A stretch of DNA of 64,000 nucleotides from Shimia sp. Alg240-R146 (lineage in GTDB: Bacteria; Pseudomonadota; Alphaproteobacteria; Rhodobacterales; Rhodobacteraceae): the NCBI RefSeq assembly GCF_947331465.1, contig NZ_CAMZOK010000002.1, forward strand, positions 744,001-808,000, in the 5' to 3' direction. Position 1 is the stretch's first letter, and each line of letters begins with the position of its first letter. Positions 9,518 to 17,834 of this stretch are shown in pieces. A program made the translations under genes and the position numbers. The notes under the pieces were generated by a model, which saw only the letters and a program-made list of their open reading frames with translations, made no database searches and was not told where the DNA came from.

Positions 9518-9547
9518 GGTGCGAAAATGGGTGGTACGAAAATGGGT
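9518..9547. repeat. 15-nt tandem repeat in the acnA 5' region
   Basis: Two adjacent 15-nt units, GGTGCGAAAATGGGT (9518-9532) and GGTACGAAAATGGGT (9533-9547), differ at one base. They sit 14-43 nt upstream of the acnA start codon on the minus strand, directly before its Shine-Dalgarno sequence, so they would lie in the 5' leader or promoter. Confidence 0.8.
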
Positions 9548-9704
9548 CTTGACGAAAAATTGTCACTCAAAGGGCGGTGAGGTTCAAGGGGAAGACCGGC
9601 TGCCAATGCGGTATTCACTGCGATCTCGCAAAACGTTGATTGGTGTTACGGTGCCGGCTTGCGTAGAACGGAGTCAGGGGACGACTTCACGGAATGGACC
9701 ATCA

Positions 9705-10403
9705 ATGACAAAAGTGGCAGCTCTTTTCGCAATCCTTTGGTTTGCGGTGTCCAGCGTGGCTGTGGCGCAAACAACATATCCTGTGGTGGTTGAACTATAT
9801 ACGTCGCAGGGGTGCTCCAGCTGTCCACCGGCGGACGAGTATTTCCGTAAACACCTTGCGGGCCGCGACGATGTTATCGCGCTCGCGCTGCATGTAGACT
9901 ATTGGGATTACATTGGGTGGAAAGATAATTTTGCCAATCCAGATTTCACCAACCGTCAAAAACTATATGCCCAAGCGGCCGGTCATCGCTCAGTCTATAC
10001 GCCGCAGATGATCGTCAACGGTGCCGACCATGTGGTTGGAACGCATCCGGACAAGGTTGAACGCCTAATCAAAACCCACAAAGCGGCCAGTCCGAAAGTG
10101 TCCTTGAGCGTTGTACGCAAAGGCAATCGGGTGAAGATCGAAGCCCAGACCGACATGCGCAAGGAAATGAGCGTGCATGTGGTCCGCTACCGTGCGTCAG
10201 AGGATGTTGCGATCAAACGGGGTGAGAACGCTGGACGCACGTTGACCTACGCCAATATCGTAGATGATTGGAAAGTGGTGAAAACCTGGAATGGCCGTGC
10301 GCCGCTAAAGGTGGACGCTTTCGCCAAAGGTGATGGACCTGTGGTCGTTTTGGTGCAACTCAAAAACGGCGGACCGATCCTCGCGGCGGCCAGAATCCCT
10401 TAA
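9705..10403 (+). CDS. Secreted DUF1223 protein (thioredoxin-fold)
   Basis: 232-residue protein with an N-terminal signal peptide (MTKVAALFAILWFAVSSVAVAQ) and a DUF1223 domain. The motif VVVELYTSQGCSSCPPAD carries a CxxC pair in a thioredoxin-like position, so a periplasmic redox role is plausible but unproven. Further family segments are HVDYWDYIGWKDNFANP and YTPQMIVNG. The open frame extends upstream by 63 codons, but only the ATG at 9705 gives a signal peptide. The gene is divergent from acnA and convergent with fliG. Confidence 0.88.
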   Translation: MTKVAALFAILWFAVSSVAVAQTTYPVVVELYTSQGCSSCPPADEYFRKHLAGRDDVIALALHVDYWDYIGWKDNFANPDFTNRQKLYAQAAGHRSVYTPQMIVNGADHVVGTHPDKVERLIKTHKAASPKVSLSVVRKGNRVKIEAQTDMRKEMSVHVVRYRASEDVAIKRGENAGRTLTYANIVDDWKVVKTWNGRAPLKVDAFAKGDGPVVVLVQLKNGGPILAAARIP

Positions 10404-10433
10404 CTACAGTCTGCAAACTGTTGATTAGAGATA

Positions 10434-11486
10434 TTAATCTTCGTCTGGAATGATAAGGTCAATGTCGCCCAGATCGACCAGATTTCGGACGGTTTTTGTG
10501 ATCTCTGCCATTGCGGGCTCTGCTTCGGTTAGCTTCACCTTGCCTCTTTCCTCAACACCTTCGCGAAGCTGATCGGCAAGCCGGACAGAAATGTTGTCTA
10601 GAAGGAATTTTGAGGTTTCGCCAATGTCCCCTTCGGTCGCATAAGCGATGGCTGTGATCAGATCATCTTGATCAATGTCTCGCAACACTGCTGGAACGTC
10701 GAGCTTTTTCAAGCGCTTGTGGATGTGCGCGTAAGTAAAGATGGTTTTGCGCACTTTGATCGCAAAGTCCGCGTCGGTTTCGTCAAGAGAGTCCAGGATA
10801 TCGTCGCGCGTTGCGATCGTAGAGTTGTTGAGAATGGCTCCGAGACGGCTTTCTGGACCGTCATTGAACGCTCGGGGTGGACGGTCGTCGATCTGGCACG
10901 CAAGCGTCAGGCCAATCCGGTCGACGGCTTCGGGCCCGATCTGGTCGGTCATGGACATGGCGTGTGTGATGCGTCGCGCTTTGTCACCTGGCAGCTGGCT
11001 GAGCAACGTGGCGGCCTTGTCGACGTCTAGCTTGGAGATCAGAACTGCGGAGACCTCGATGCTTTCGGCGGCAAGCAAATCGACCAGATCATTTATCGAA
11101 AGCGACTTTATGCGTTGCCAAGGCTGACCCGCAACCCGCACTCCGGCTTCCTTGCGCAGGCGCGCAGCGGTGAGCGGACTGATTTTCCCTTCGAGAACAT
11201 TCAATGCGCCAGAGATCCCATTAGGGAAGGAAAGACCAATGGATTCGAGCTCATGCGCGAACTCCATGAGAACTTCGCCAAGAGTGCTGCGATCAATATA
11301 CCCCATCTCACCCATCAAATAGGTGAGGTCGGACTGGTTTTCTTCGGAAAGGTTGGTGAGTTCCAGATCGGCGCCTTCGTTCAACAGAAACCGCACGATG
11401 ATGGCTGCCTTATGCTTGCGCGACAGAGTTGAGCCGCCGCCCATCGGTGTCGATAGGGGAATTTGTGCCATTGGAATCGCGCTCAT
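10434..11486 (-). CDS. fliG: Flagellar motor switch protein FliG
   Basis: 350-residue protein matching FliG, the rotor protein that couples the MotAB stator to rotation. The C-terminal domain (about 225-335) aligns with classical FliG, including DETDADFAIKVRKTIFTYAHI and the torque helix region DLITAIAYATE..SKFLLDNISVR. The middle domain is diverged: the FliM-binding EHPQR motif is replaced by ESIEV at about 141-145. The start at 11486 has a good AAAGGAGAA ribosome-binding site. No other flagellar gene is in the window, so it is separated from the main flagellar cluster. Confidence 0.88.
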   Translation of the reverse strand: MSAIPMAQIPLSTPMGGGSTLSRKHKAAIIVRFLLNEGADLELTNLSEENQSDLTYLMGEMGYIDRSTLGEVLMEFAHELESIGLSFPNGISGALNVLEGKISPLTAARLRKEAGVRVAGQPWQRIKSLSINDLVDLLAAESIEVSAVLISKLDVDKAATLLSQLPGDKARRITHAMSMTDQIGPEAVDRIGLTLACQIDDRPPRAFNDGPESRLGAILNNSTIATRDDILDSLDETDADFAIKVRKTIFTYAHIHKRLKKLDVPAVLRDIDQDDLITAIAYATEGDIGETSKFLLDNISVRLADQLREGVEERGKVKLTEAEPAMAEITKTVRNLVDLGDIDLIIPDED

Positions 11487-11556
11487 AGGGTTCTCCTTTG
11501 CTTGGGTGCACTGAAACACCCAAGCCTAAAGAATCCCTGAACAAAGCCGGGTCAGA

Positions 11557-12087
11557 TCAATAGTTAAACGTGACACCGGTCTGCAATGCAGATGCTAGCG
11601 AGGCCTCTGCCCATGTGCCCGCGCCGCCGCGTTTCCGGATTTCGGAGAGTTCCGCACGTGCTGCTACCAGATTTCCGGCCTCTACATGCGCTTGGCCAAG
11701 ATAAGACCGCGCGAGTATGTTGTTTGGGTTCTGAACGAGGGCCTGGTTATAGAACGCCATACCTTGGTCGACGTCGCCCAGTTTGCGATGGGTGAACCCC
11801 CAATATGTCAGCACCCGATCTTCGGATTGGTCCGACATTGCCGATAAGATCAGTTGGGCATCTTCAAACCGTTGGTTGTGAGCCAGCGCCCGCACATTGT
11901 CATACAGAGTGTCATCGGTCACGCTGGCGTTTTCAGGTTTGACGCAGCGGTTTTTTTTCTCACTCCACACTTTGTTTTTTTTGCATTCCTTCACCGGTTT
12001 AGGCTCAACCGGTGTCGCGTCACCCGCCGCAAATGCAGGAGCCGCCCCGACGAATGCGACAGCGGCGGACAAAATAACCTTCATCAT
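11557..12087 (-). CDS. Secreted TPR-repeat protein
   Basis: 176-residue protein with a signal peptide (MMKVILSAAVAFVGAAPAFA), a short Cys segment C-K-K-N-K-V-W-S-E-K-K-N-R-C-V (about 34-48), and two or three tetratricopeptide repeats, for example VLTYWGFTHRKLGDVDQGMAFYNQALVQNPNN and the following helix pair. Likely a periplasmic scaffold; no partner can be named. The longer upstream frame is not used because it lacks a signal sequence; ATG codons at 12087 and 12084 are both possible. Its Cys motif recurs in the next minus-strand gene. Confidence 0.8.
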   Translation of the reverse strand: MMKVILSAAVAFVGAAPAFAAGDATPVEPKPVKECKKNKVWSEKKNRCVKPENASVTDDTLYDNVRALAHNQRFEDAQLILSAMSDQSEDRVLTYWGFTHRKLGDVDQGMAFYNQALVQNPNNILARSYLGQAHVEAGNLVAARAELSEIRKRGGAGTWAEASLASALQTGVTFNY

Positions 12088-12166
12088 AATGAAACAAACT
12101 CCAAAAACGGTCCGCACCCAGTGTGGGTGCAGTACCAATTGATTACGCAAGAAATTTTTGTATGGA

Positions 12167-12322
12167 TCAACTTGTGCTGGAAACACAACGTTGTTTGCCA
12201 AGGTCCCACGAGGTTCCATCGGCACAAGACGCTACTGCGTGATCTTGACCGCAGCCCATGGCCGCCGCCAAACTGGGGGTCGCAGCTAAGGCCGCTGCGA
12301 TGATTAGAGATTTCACTGTCAT
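12167..12322 (-). CDS. Small secreted protein with C-x5-W-x6-C motif
   Basis: 51-residue protein: signal peptide (MTVKSLIIAAALAATPSLAAA) and a mature part of about 30 residues with three cysteines. The segment C-A-D-G-T-S-W-D-L-G-K-Q-R-C-V has the same C-x5-W-x6-C-V pattern as the TPR protein encoded downstream on the same strand. Start at 12322 has TTTC/GGAAATG context with a GGAGG-like site (GGAGGCGGAA) just upstream. Function unknown; no family I can name securely. Confidence 0.65.
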   Translation of the reverse strand: MTVKSLIIAAALAATPSLAAAMGCGQDHAVASCADGTSWDLGKQRCVSSTS

Positions 12323-12425
12323 TTCCGCCTCCATGTACGATGCAAGGACTGTAACACAAGCGATGATAAACACTAAATCACAGGCGCGTTAATACCGGAA
12401 ATACCATGCTATCGCCGAACATAAC

Positions 12426-12457
12426 AAAAAAGCCGCGTTTGATAACGCGGCTTTTTC
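12426..12457 (-). terminator. Rho-independent terminator of purB
   Basis: Perfect 9-bp stem (AGCCGCGTT at 12431-12439 with AACGCGGCT at 12444-12452), 4-nt loop, followed on the minus strand by a run of six T. It lies 20 nt after the purB stop. Confidence 0.9.
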
Positions 12458-12477
12458 TTTGTATTTTGGTGACGGGC

Positions 12478-13782
12478 TTATGCGCCAAAAACACGTTTGA
12501 AAATCGTGTCTACGTGTTTGGTGTGATAGCCCATGTCGAATTTTTCTTTGACGCCATCAACGCCAAGCGCTGCAACAACGTCTGCGTCCGCCAACAGCTG
12601 TTCTTGGAAATCAACGCGCTCTTCCCAAACTTTGAGAGCGTTGCGCTGTACCATTGAATAAGCGTCTTCGCGCGAAACGCCAGCTTGAGTCAGGGCCAAA
12701 AGCACGCGTTGCGACATCACCAATCCGGGGTATTTGTTCATGTTTTCAAGCATGTTTTCGGGGAAGATCAACATTTTGTCGACCACGCCAGCCAAACGGT
12801 TCAACGCGAAATCCAGTGTGATGGTGGCGTCGGGACCAATGCCGCGCTCAACTGAGCTGTGTGAGATGTCACGCTCATGCCAGAGGGCAACGTTTTCCAT
12901 CGCCGGCACCACTGCCATGCGGACAAGACGGGCGAGGCCGGTCAGGTTTTCGGTCAGGACGGGGTTCTTCTTGTGCGGCATGGCCGAGGAGCCTTTTTGA
13001 CCCATCGAGAAGAATTCTGCACCTTCGAGCACTTCGGTCCGTTGCATGTGGCGAATTTCGGTGGCCACATTTTCGATGGAAGAGGCAATCACACCCAAGG
13101 TGGCAAAGAACATCGCATGGCGGTCACGCGGAATCACCTGTGTGGAAATCGGCTCTGCCCTTAGGCCCATCTGCTCGCAGACATGTTCTTCAACGGTCGG
13201 GTCAATGTTTGCAAATGTACCAACTGCGCCGGAAACCGCACCGGTGGCTATTTCCCAACGTGCCTTTTCCAGTCGGTTTTTGTTGCGGTCCATTTCGGCA
13301 TAAAAACGCGCGAAGGTGAGACCCATTGTCGTCGGCTCAGCGTGGATCCCGTGAGAGCGGCCAACCCGCAGAGTATCTTTGTGCTCGTAGGCACGTTTCT
13401 TCAGCGCGGCGAGGACTTTGTCCATGCCTTCCAACAGGATGTCAGCTGCACGCACCAATTGCACGTTGAGCGTGGTGTCCAGAACGTCAGAGCTGGTCAT
13501 GCCCTGATGCACAAAGCGGGCTTCTTCGGATCCAACGTGTTCGGCAAGATGGGTCAGAAAGGCAATCACGTCGTGTTTGGTGACGGCTTCGATTTCATCG
13601 ATGCGGGCCACGTCAAATTCGACATCTTTGGCTTTCCAAACGGCGTCGGCGTTTTCCTGTGGAATGACACCAAGTTTGGCCTGTGCGTCGCAGGCATGCG
13701 CCTCGATTTCGAACCAGATGCGGAACTTTGTTTCAGGAGACCAGACGGCAACCATATCGGGGCGGGCGTAGCGAGGGATCAT
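12478..13782 (-). CDS. purB: Adenylosuccinate lyase
   Basis: 434-residue enzyme of the fumarase/aspartase superfamily. It cleaves SAICAR and adenylosuccinate, releasing fumarate, in purine synthesis. The superfamily signature SSAMPHKKNP is at 265-274 and the catalytic histidine region TSSDVLDT/RSHGIHAEPTTMG is at about 97-153. Length and the N-terminus MIPRYARPDM are normal for the short bacterial type. Followed by a strong terminator, so it ends its transcript. Confidence 0.97.
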   Translation of the reverse strand: MIPRYARPDMVAVWSPETKFRIWFEIEAHACDAQAKLGVIPQENADAVWKAKDVEFDVARIDEIEAVTKHDVIAFLTHLAEHVGSEEARFVHQGMTSSDVLDTTLNVQLVRAADILLEGMDKVLAALKKRAYEHKDTLRVGRSHGIHAEPTTMGLTFARFYAEMDRNKNRLEKARWEIATGAVSGAVGTFANIDPTVEEHVCEQMGLRAEPISTQVIPRDRHAMFFATLGVIASSIENVATEIRHMQRTEVLEGAEFFSMGQKGSSAMPHKKNPVLTENLTGLARLVRMAVVPAMENVALWHERDISHSSVERGIGPDATITLDFALNRLAGVVDKMLIFPENMLENMNKYPGLVMSQRVLLALTQAGVSREDAYSMVQRNALKVWEERVDFQEQLLADADVVAALGVDGVKEKFDMGYHTKHVDTIFKRVFGA

Positions 13783-13862
13783 ATCACGGCCTTGTGTTGT
13801 GAAGCTGGGGTTGCGCGCGGTTTAGACTGTGTTGGAGATATCAGCAAGTCGGGAGGGGCAAA

Positions 13863-14201
13863 GTGAGACGTATTGCCGTTGGTATAAGCGTTTTTGCATT
13901 GGCAACTGGGGCGGTTTCTGCGGCCGAGTGGCAGGCTTTGTCAGGCGAAGAGATTACCAGAGCGCTCACAGATCGAACCCTGCAATATGAAAACGCGACA
14001 CAAGCATTTTATGCCTCTGGTCGTACTCTCTACAACGCAGGTACCGACAGTTGGGGATACTGGCAGGTGCGCGGTGACCAATATTGCAGCCAATGGCCAC
14101 CCAGCGGCCTCTGGGACTGTTATGACGTTGCAGCGCAGGGCCAAACCGTCAAATTCATTTCCTCCGACGGATCATTTTCCGATGGAATTGTCATCGATTG
14201 A
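13863..14201 (+). CDS. Secreted hypothetical protein
   Basis: 112 residues starting at GTG with a strong GGGAGGGG ribosome-binding site. A signal peptide (MRRIAVGISVFALATGAVSA) is followed by a compact domain with the segment YWQVRGDQYCSQWPPSGLWDCYDV, containing two cysteines and many aromatics. This layout resembles small periplasmic proteins common in Rhodobacterales, but I know no function. It is divergent from purB and convergent with the hydrolase-OsmC gene. Confidence 0.72.
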   Translation: MRRIAVGISVFALATGAVSAAEWQALSGEEITRALTDRTLQYENATQAFYASGRTLYNAGTDSWGYWQVRGDQYCSQWPPSGLWDCYDVAAQGQTVKFISSDGSFSDGIVID

Positions 14202-14205
14202 TGCA

Positions 14206-15417
14206 TCATCCGGCTGTCGTAATCACTTTACTTGTGCGTTCTAACGTTTTGTGAACAGGGCATTTATCTGCAATTTCAATCAATCGAAAGCGCTGTTCTT
14301 TATCCAAATTCCCAATCAGGTGAATGACCCGCTTGAAAGTGTCCACCTTATCGCCTTTTGGCATTTCCGCGTCTTTGACATGTAATTTGTCATGACTGAC
14401 ATCGACCCAGACATGGTCCAGCGGCCATCCTTTTCGGCGGGCGTACATGCGGATCGTCATCGAGGTGCAGGCACCAAGACCTGCGGCGAGAAAACCATAC
14501 GGAGTCATGCCTTGATTTGTGCCGCCGTAGGCCAGCGGCTCATCGGCGAGCGCGTGGTGCAAGGGGCCGGAGTTCACATCTTGCAAGAAACCCTTAGGAT
14601 CTGCCTCGGAAACTCGCACGATGCCTTCCGGCGCGCCCGGTGGCGGCGCTGGTGGGGCGAGGTCAAGATACCGGCCGGCCCAAGCGGCAATCACTTCAGC
14701 AGCGTATTCGGCGTCCTCGTTACGAGAAATGAGGTGATCCGCGTCATCCAACGTCACAAAACTTTTGGGGTGTTTGGCCGCGTCAAAGATCGCGCCGGCG
14801 TTTTCGACCCCCACGATTTCATCGCGAGGCGCATGCAGAACCAAGAGGGCACGTTTGAGCGTGGCAATTGCTGGGCCGAGATTGGCGGCATTTACGTCCT
14901 CAACGAAGCTTTGCTTGATTGTGAAGGGGCGGCCACCCAGACTCACTTCGGCGTGGCCATGTTGTTCGATGTCTTTCAAAGCGCCGCCAAAGTTATGAGT
15001 CACGTGGCTTGGGTCGAAAGGTGCCCCTAGTGTGGCGACAGCTTTAACGCCGTCAATGCCTCCTGCTGCACGCAACACGGCCGCACCCCCGAGGCTGTGA
15101 CCAATGAGCAAGCTCGGCGCCATGCCTTTGGCGCTTAGGAATTTAGCTGCGGCGCGTAAGTCACTGACATTTGACGAAAAATTTGTATTGGAGAATTCGC
15201 CGCTGGAATGACCAAGGCCGGTGAAGTCAAACCGCAAAACAGCGATGCCCATCGTAGACAACCGGCCGGCGATGCGGCGGGCTGCGGGGATGTCCTTTGA
15301 ACAGGTAAAGCAATGCGCAAAGAGTGCCGTGGCCAAGTGCGGCCCGTCCGGGAGATCAAGCCGCGCTGCCAGGTTGCCGCCGTCGTGGCCGGGAAATGTG
15401 ACGCGTTGAGTGGGCAT
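14206..15417 (-). CDS. Bifunctional alpha/beta hydrolase-OsmC fusion protein
   Basis: 403 residues with two domains. Residues 1-255 are an alpha/beta hydrolase with nucleophile elbow GHSLGG (Ser108) and the late His in DDADHLIS. Residues about 265-403 are an OsmC/Ohr-like domain with its cysteine pair in GACTSMTIRMYA and DKCPVHKTL, a peroxidase fold that reduces organic hydroperoxides. This fusion is known in proteobacteria; the two parts probably act on related esters or peroxides, but the substrate is unknown. Confidence 0.9.
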   Translation of the reverse strand: MPTQRVTFPGHDGGNLAARLDLPDGPHLATALFAHCFTCSKDIPAARRIAGRLSTMGIAVLRFDFTGLGHSSGEFSNTNFSSNVSDLRAAAKFLSAKGMAPSLLIGHSLGGAAVLRAAGGIDGVKAVATLGAPFDPSHVTHNFGGALKDIEQHGHAEVSLGGRPFTIKQSFVEDVNAANLGPAIATLKRALLVLHAPRDEIVGVENAGAIFDAAKHPKSFVTLDDADHLISRNEDAEYAAEVIAAWAGRYLDLAPPAPPPGAPEGIVRVSEADPKGFLQDVNSGPLHHALADEPLAYGGTNQGMTPYGFLAAGLGACTSMTIRMYARRKGWPLDHVWVDVSHDKLHVKDAEMPKGDKVDTFKRVIHLIGNLDKEQRFRLIEIADKCPVHKTLERTSKVITTAG

Positions 15418-15517
15418 GGCGCTCTCCTAAATTGGATGTGCCTCCAAGATGCGCGCAGATAGCGCGGTCGGAAAGGGCCGAGCCAACGAAGTAACAGCAA
15501 GGTGACTGCTCGCGATC

Positions 15518-16861
15518 TTACGACTCGCCCATCAATGCCGGATCAAATGGGTATGTCGTCAAGTTTTCGAACCCATCTTCGGTAATCAAAACTTGGTCCT
15601 CTAGCTTGATCGAAAAATCTCCTCCGACTTCTCCGACCAGAGCCTCAACGCAAAGAACCATGCCGGGTTCCAGCGCATAGTCAAACGCACCAGGCACGGC
15701 CTTGTCGGCATAGGCGACCAAAGGCCATTCATCGCAAAGCCCCACGCCGTGCATCAGGCACCCATATTTTTGTTGCATGAACTTGTCGTCCAGCTTGTGA
15801 CAGTTCGCGGTCAGTTCGGGAATTGTCACGCCAGGCTTCAGCATTTCCATGTTGGTCATTATGTGTTCATGGGCGTGCTGCATGGCGTAAACCATTTCAT
15901 CTGTTGGCTTTTTGTCGCCAACCCACCATGTGCGAGAGATGTCCACACAAATGCCGTACGAGCCAACAAGATCCGTATCAAATGCGACGATTTCGTTATT
16001 TTGCACAATACGTGGGCCGCACTCCTGAAACCACGGATTGCTGCGCGGTCCGGATGCGAGTAGGCGCGTTTCGATCCATTCGCCACCGCGACGGATGTTT
16101 TCAGCGTGCAGCACAGCCCAGATATCGTCTTCGGAGGTGTTTCCAATGGGCACGTTGTCGCGGGCGAACTTCTCCATTTCCGCCACCGCGGTTTCGCAGG
16201 CATGGCTCGCGCATCGCATCGCAAGAATTTCGTCAGGACCTTTAACCGCACGAGATTTTTCGGTGACTTCTTCGCCTTCCATGATCTCAAAGCCCTGGGT
16301 TTCCAAGGCGCGCAACCCGTGCAGCATGATCTTGTCGACCGCGAGCCGTTTGTTACCCGGGGCATGTTCCTGAAGAAGCACGCGGACTTCGTTGGAGAAG
16401 ACGTCGGCTGCGACGTCAACCTTGTCGCCGCGGTCAAAATAGAACAGATCTGCACCTGATCGAGCTTCACGCACTAGTGGATTGAATTTGCTTAGGAATG
16501 GCGCGTTCTTATAATCCCAAATTACCATATACCCATCGGCGCAAACCAGCACGGCTCGGAACGGATTGTGCGTGTTCCAAAGCTGCATGTTGGTGCTGTC
16601 AGTGGCGTAGCGAATGTTGAGTGGGTCAAACATCAGAAGGCCGGCGTACCCCCGGTCGGCAATATGCCGGGTGAGGCGCTCCCAGCGATAGCGGCGCATG
16701 GCTTGCAGATCAGGTTGCTGAAGGCCCGCTGCAGTCCATTCCTGAATGGCGAGGCGGGTGGGGCCAATCTCAACTCGGTTGGCGTCGTTGGGGGTGTTGT
16801 CGCCCAGCACCGCTCCGCGGCTGGGATCGATTTTGCGGGTGTCGCTGAAGTGTTGGTTCAT
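15518..16861 (-). CDS. dddP: Dimethylsulfoniopropionate lyase DddP
   Basis: 447-residue member of the M24 (creatinase/aminopeptidase P) fold that cleaves DMSP to DMS and acrylate. All residues known from Roseobacter-group DddP structures are present at the published positions: metal ligands Asp295, Asp297, Asp307, His371, Glu406, Glu421 and the catalytic Asp377 (in FDTD, VDISR, MHGVGLCDEWP, CVEAL and KLEDQ). The N-terminus MNQHFSDTRKIDPSRG is the usual DddP start; the longer upstream frame is rejected. The divergent neighbour is a DUF3445 gene; no other DMSP gene is in the window. Confidence 0.93.
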   Translation of the reverse strand: MNQHFSDTRKIDPSRGAVLGDNTPNDANRVEIGPTRLAIQEWTAAGLQQPDLQAMRRYRWERLTRHIADRGYAGLLMFDPLNIRYATDSTNMQLWNTHNPFRAVLVCADGYMVIWDYKNAPFLSKFNPLVREARSGADLFYFDRGDKVDVAADVFSNEVRVLLQEHAPGNKRLAVDKIMLHGLRALETQGFEIMEGEEVTEKSRAVKGPDEILAMRCASHACETAVAEMEKFARDNVPIGNTSEDDIWAVLHAENIRRGGEWIETRLLASGPRSNPWFQECGPRIVQNNEIVAFDTDLVGSYGICVDISRTWWVGDKKPTDEMVYAMQHAHEHIMTNMEMLKPGVTIPELTANCHKLDDKFMQQKYGCLMHGVGLCDEWPLVAYADKAVPGAFDYALEPGMVLCVEALVGEVGGDFSIKLEDQVLITEDGFENLTTYPFDPALMGES

Positions 16862-16977
16862 GATGGCCTCCCTAAGGTCAGTCTGAAACCATGAAACAGT
16901 GTTTGACCCGCCTATTTGCGACGTGAAAAAGTTCGTTTTCAGATGCAGATGGCGGCGGTGTGGGCTACGAAGACGAG

Positions 16978-17715
16978 ATGAAAAAGATACTTCAGACCTC
17001 TGTTCCCTATGATGCGTTGGCCAAAGTGGCGTTGCCGGGGATAGCACCCATGGCGACCGAAGACTGGATCATCGTGGACGAGTCTTATGGTGCGCAAATG
17101 GTTGAAAGAGAACGGCTTTTGTCGGAAAACCGTTCGGCCGTATTGGCGGCAACCAAAGGATCCGAGGCGGCTTGCGACGAGTTGTTGGAGGCGGTGTTGT
17201 CTGTGCTTGATACACGGGACGATTTTGACGTTGGCGATGACAGCGTAGTCTGTCCCGACGGGCGACACGTTGATCTGGATTTAGCGGATCCATTGGGTAC
17301 AGTTGGGCGACTCGTGCAGCAGGATTTTTGTTTGCATGAAAAACGGGGCGATGAGCACGTGATGACAGCGGCTGTGTTGTGCTTTCCTGCCAGTTGGAGC
17401 TTGACCGAAAAGATTGGTAAGCCTCTGACACATATACATGTTCCTGTGCCAGAGTATGATGACAACATCGCGCGGCGTGTGCAGCGGCTGTTTGACGGGA
17501 TCAAGGTCGGGCGGCCCCTGTGGCGCAAGAATGCACATTGGTATCGGGACCCGGATTTGTTTCATCCAAAAACCGAGAATGCGCCGCGGCATCAAGAGGT
17601 TGAAGGAGATTTTCTGCGCACTGAGCGGCAAAGTCTGTTGCGCTTGCCAAGAACGCAGGCCGTGGTTTTCGGCATTCATACCTTCGTTTTAGCACGAGAA
17701 GATGTCGACGTTTGA
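16978..17715 (+). CDS. DUF3445 protein, heme-dependent oxidative N-demethylase alpha-like
   Basis: 245-residue protein of the DUF3445 family, whose characterised member is the heme-binding alpha subunit of a dimethylamine N-demethylase. Family features seen: LPGIAPMATEDWIIVDESYGAQM near the start, VQQDFCLHEKRGDEHVMTAAVLCFPASW in the middle, IHVPVPEYDD, and a late RTERQSLLRLPRTQAVVFGIHTF. I start at the ATG at 16978; a GTG 18 nt upstream is also possible. The beta, gamma and delta subunit genes of that enzyme are absent here, so it is an orphan alpha-like protein. Divergent from dddP with 116 nt between. Confidence 0.82.
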   Translation: MKKILQTSVPYDALAKVALPGIAPMATEDWIIVDESYGAQMVERERLLSENRSAVLAATKGSEAACDELLEAVLSVLDTRDDFDVGDDSVVCPDGRHVDLDLADPLGTVGRLVQQDFCLHEKRGDEHVMTAAVLCFPASWSLTEKIGKPLTHIHVPVPEYDDNIARRVQRLFDGIKVGRPLWRKNAHWYRDPDLFHPKTENAPRHQEVEGDFLRTERQSLLRLPRTQAVVFGIHTFVLAREDVDV

Positions 17716-17720
17716 CGCTG

Positions 17721-17753
17721 TCGGTATCGCGTCGGTATCGCGACTGCATCGCG
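17721..17753. repeat. 11-nt tandem repeat (three units)
   Basis: Two perfect units TCGGTATCGCG (17721-17731, 17732-17742) and one degenerate unit (17743-17753) directly follow the DUF3445 stop codon. The same unit repeats in tandem at 58441, again just after a plus-strand gene. Confidence 0.75.
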
Positions 17754-17834
17754 ACGGTGCGGTTTTCGGGCTTAGGCTTGATTGTTTTGGCGTCTGACTG
17801 CAGCCTGAATGAACACTAATGGAAAGGGTGTTTG

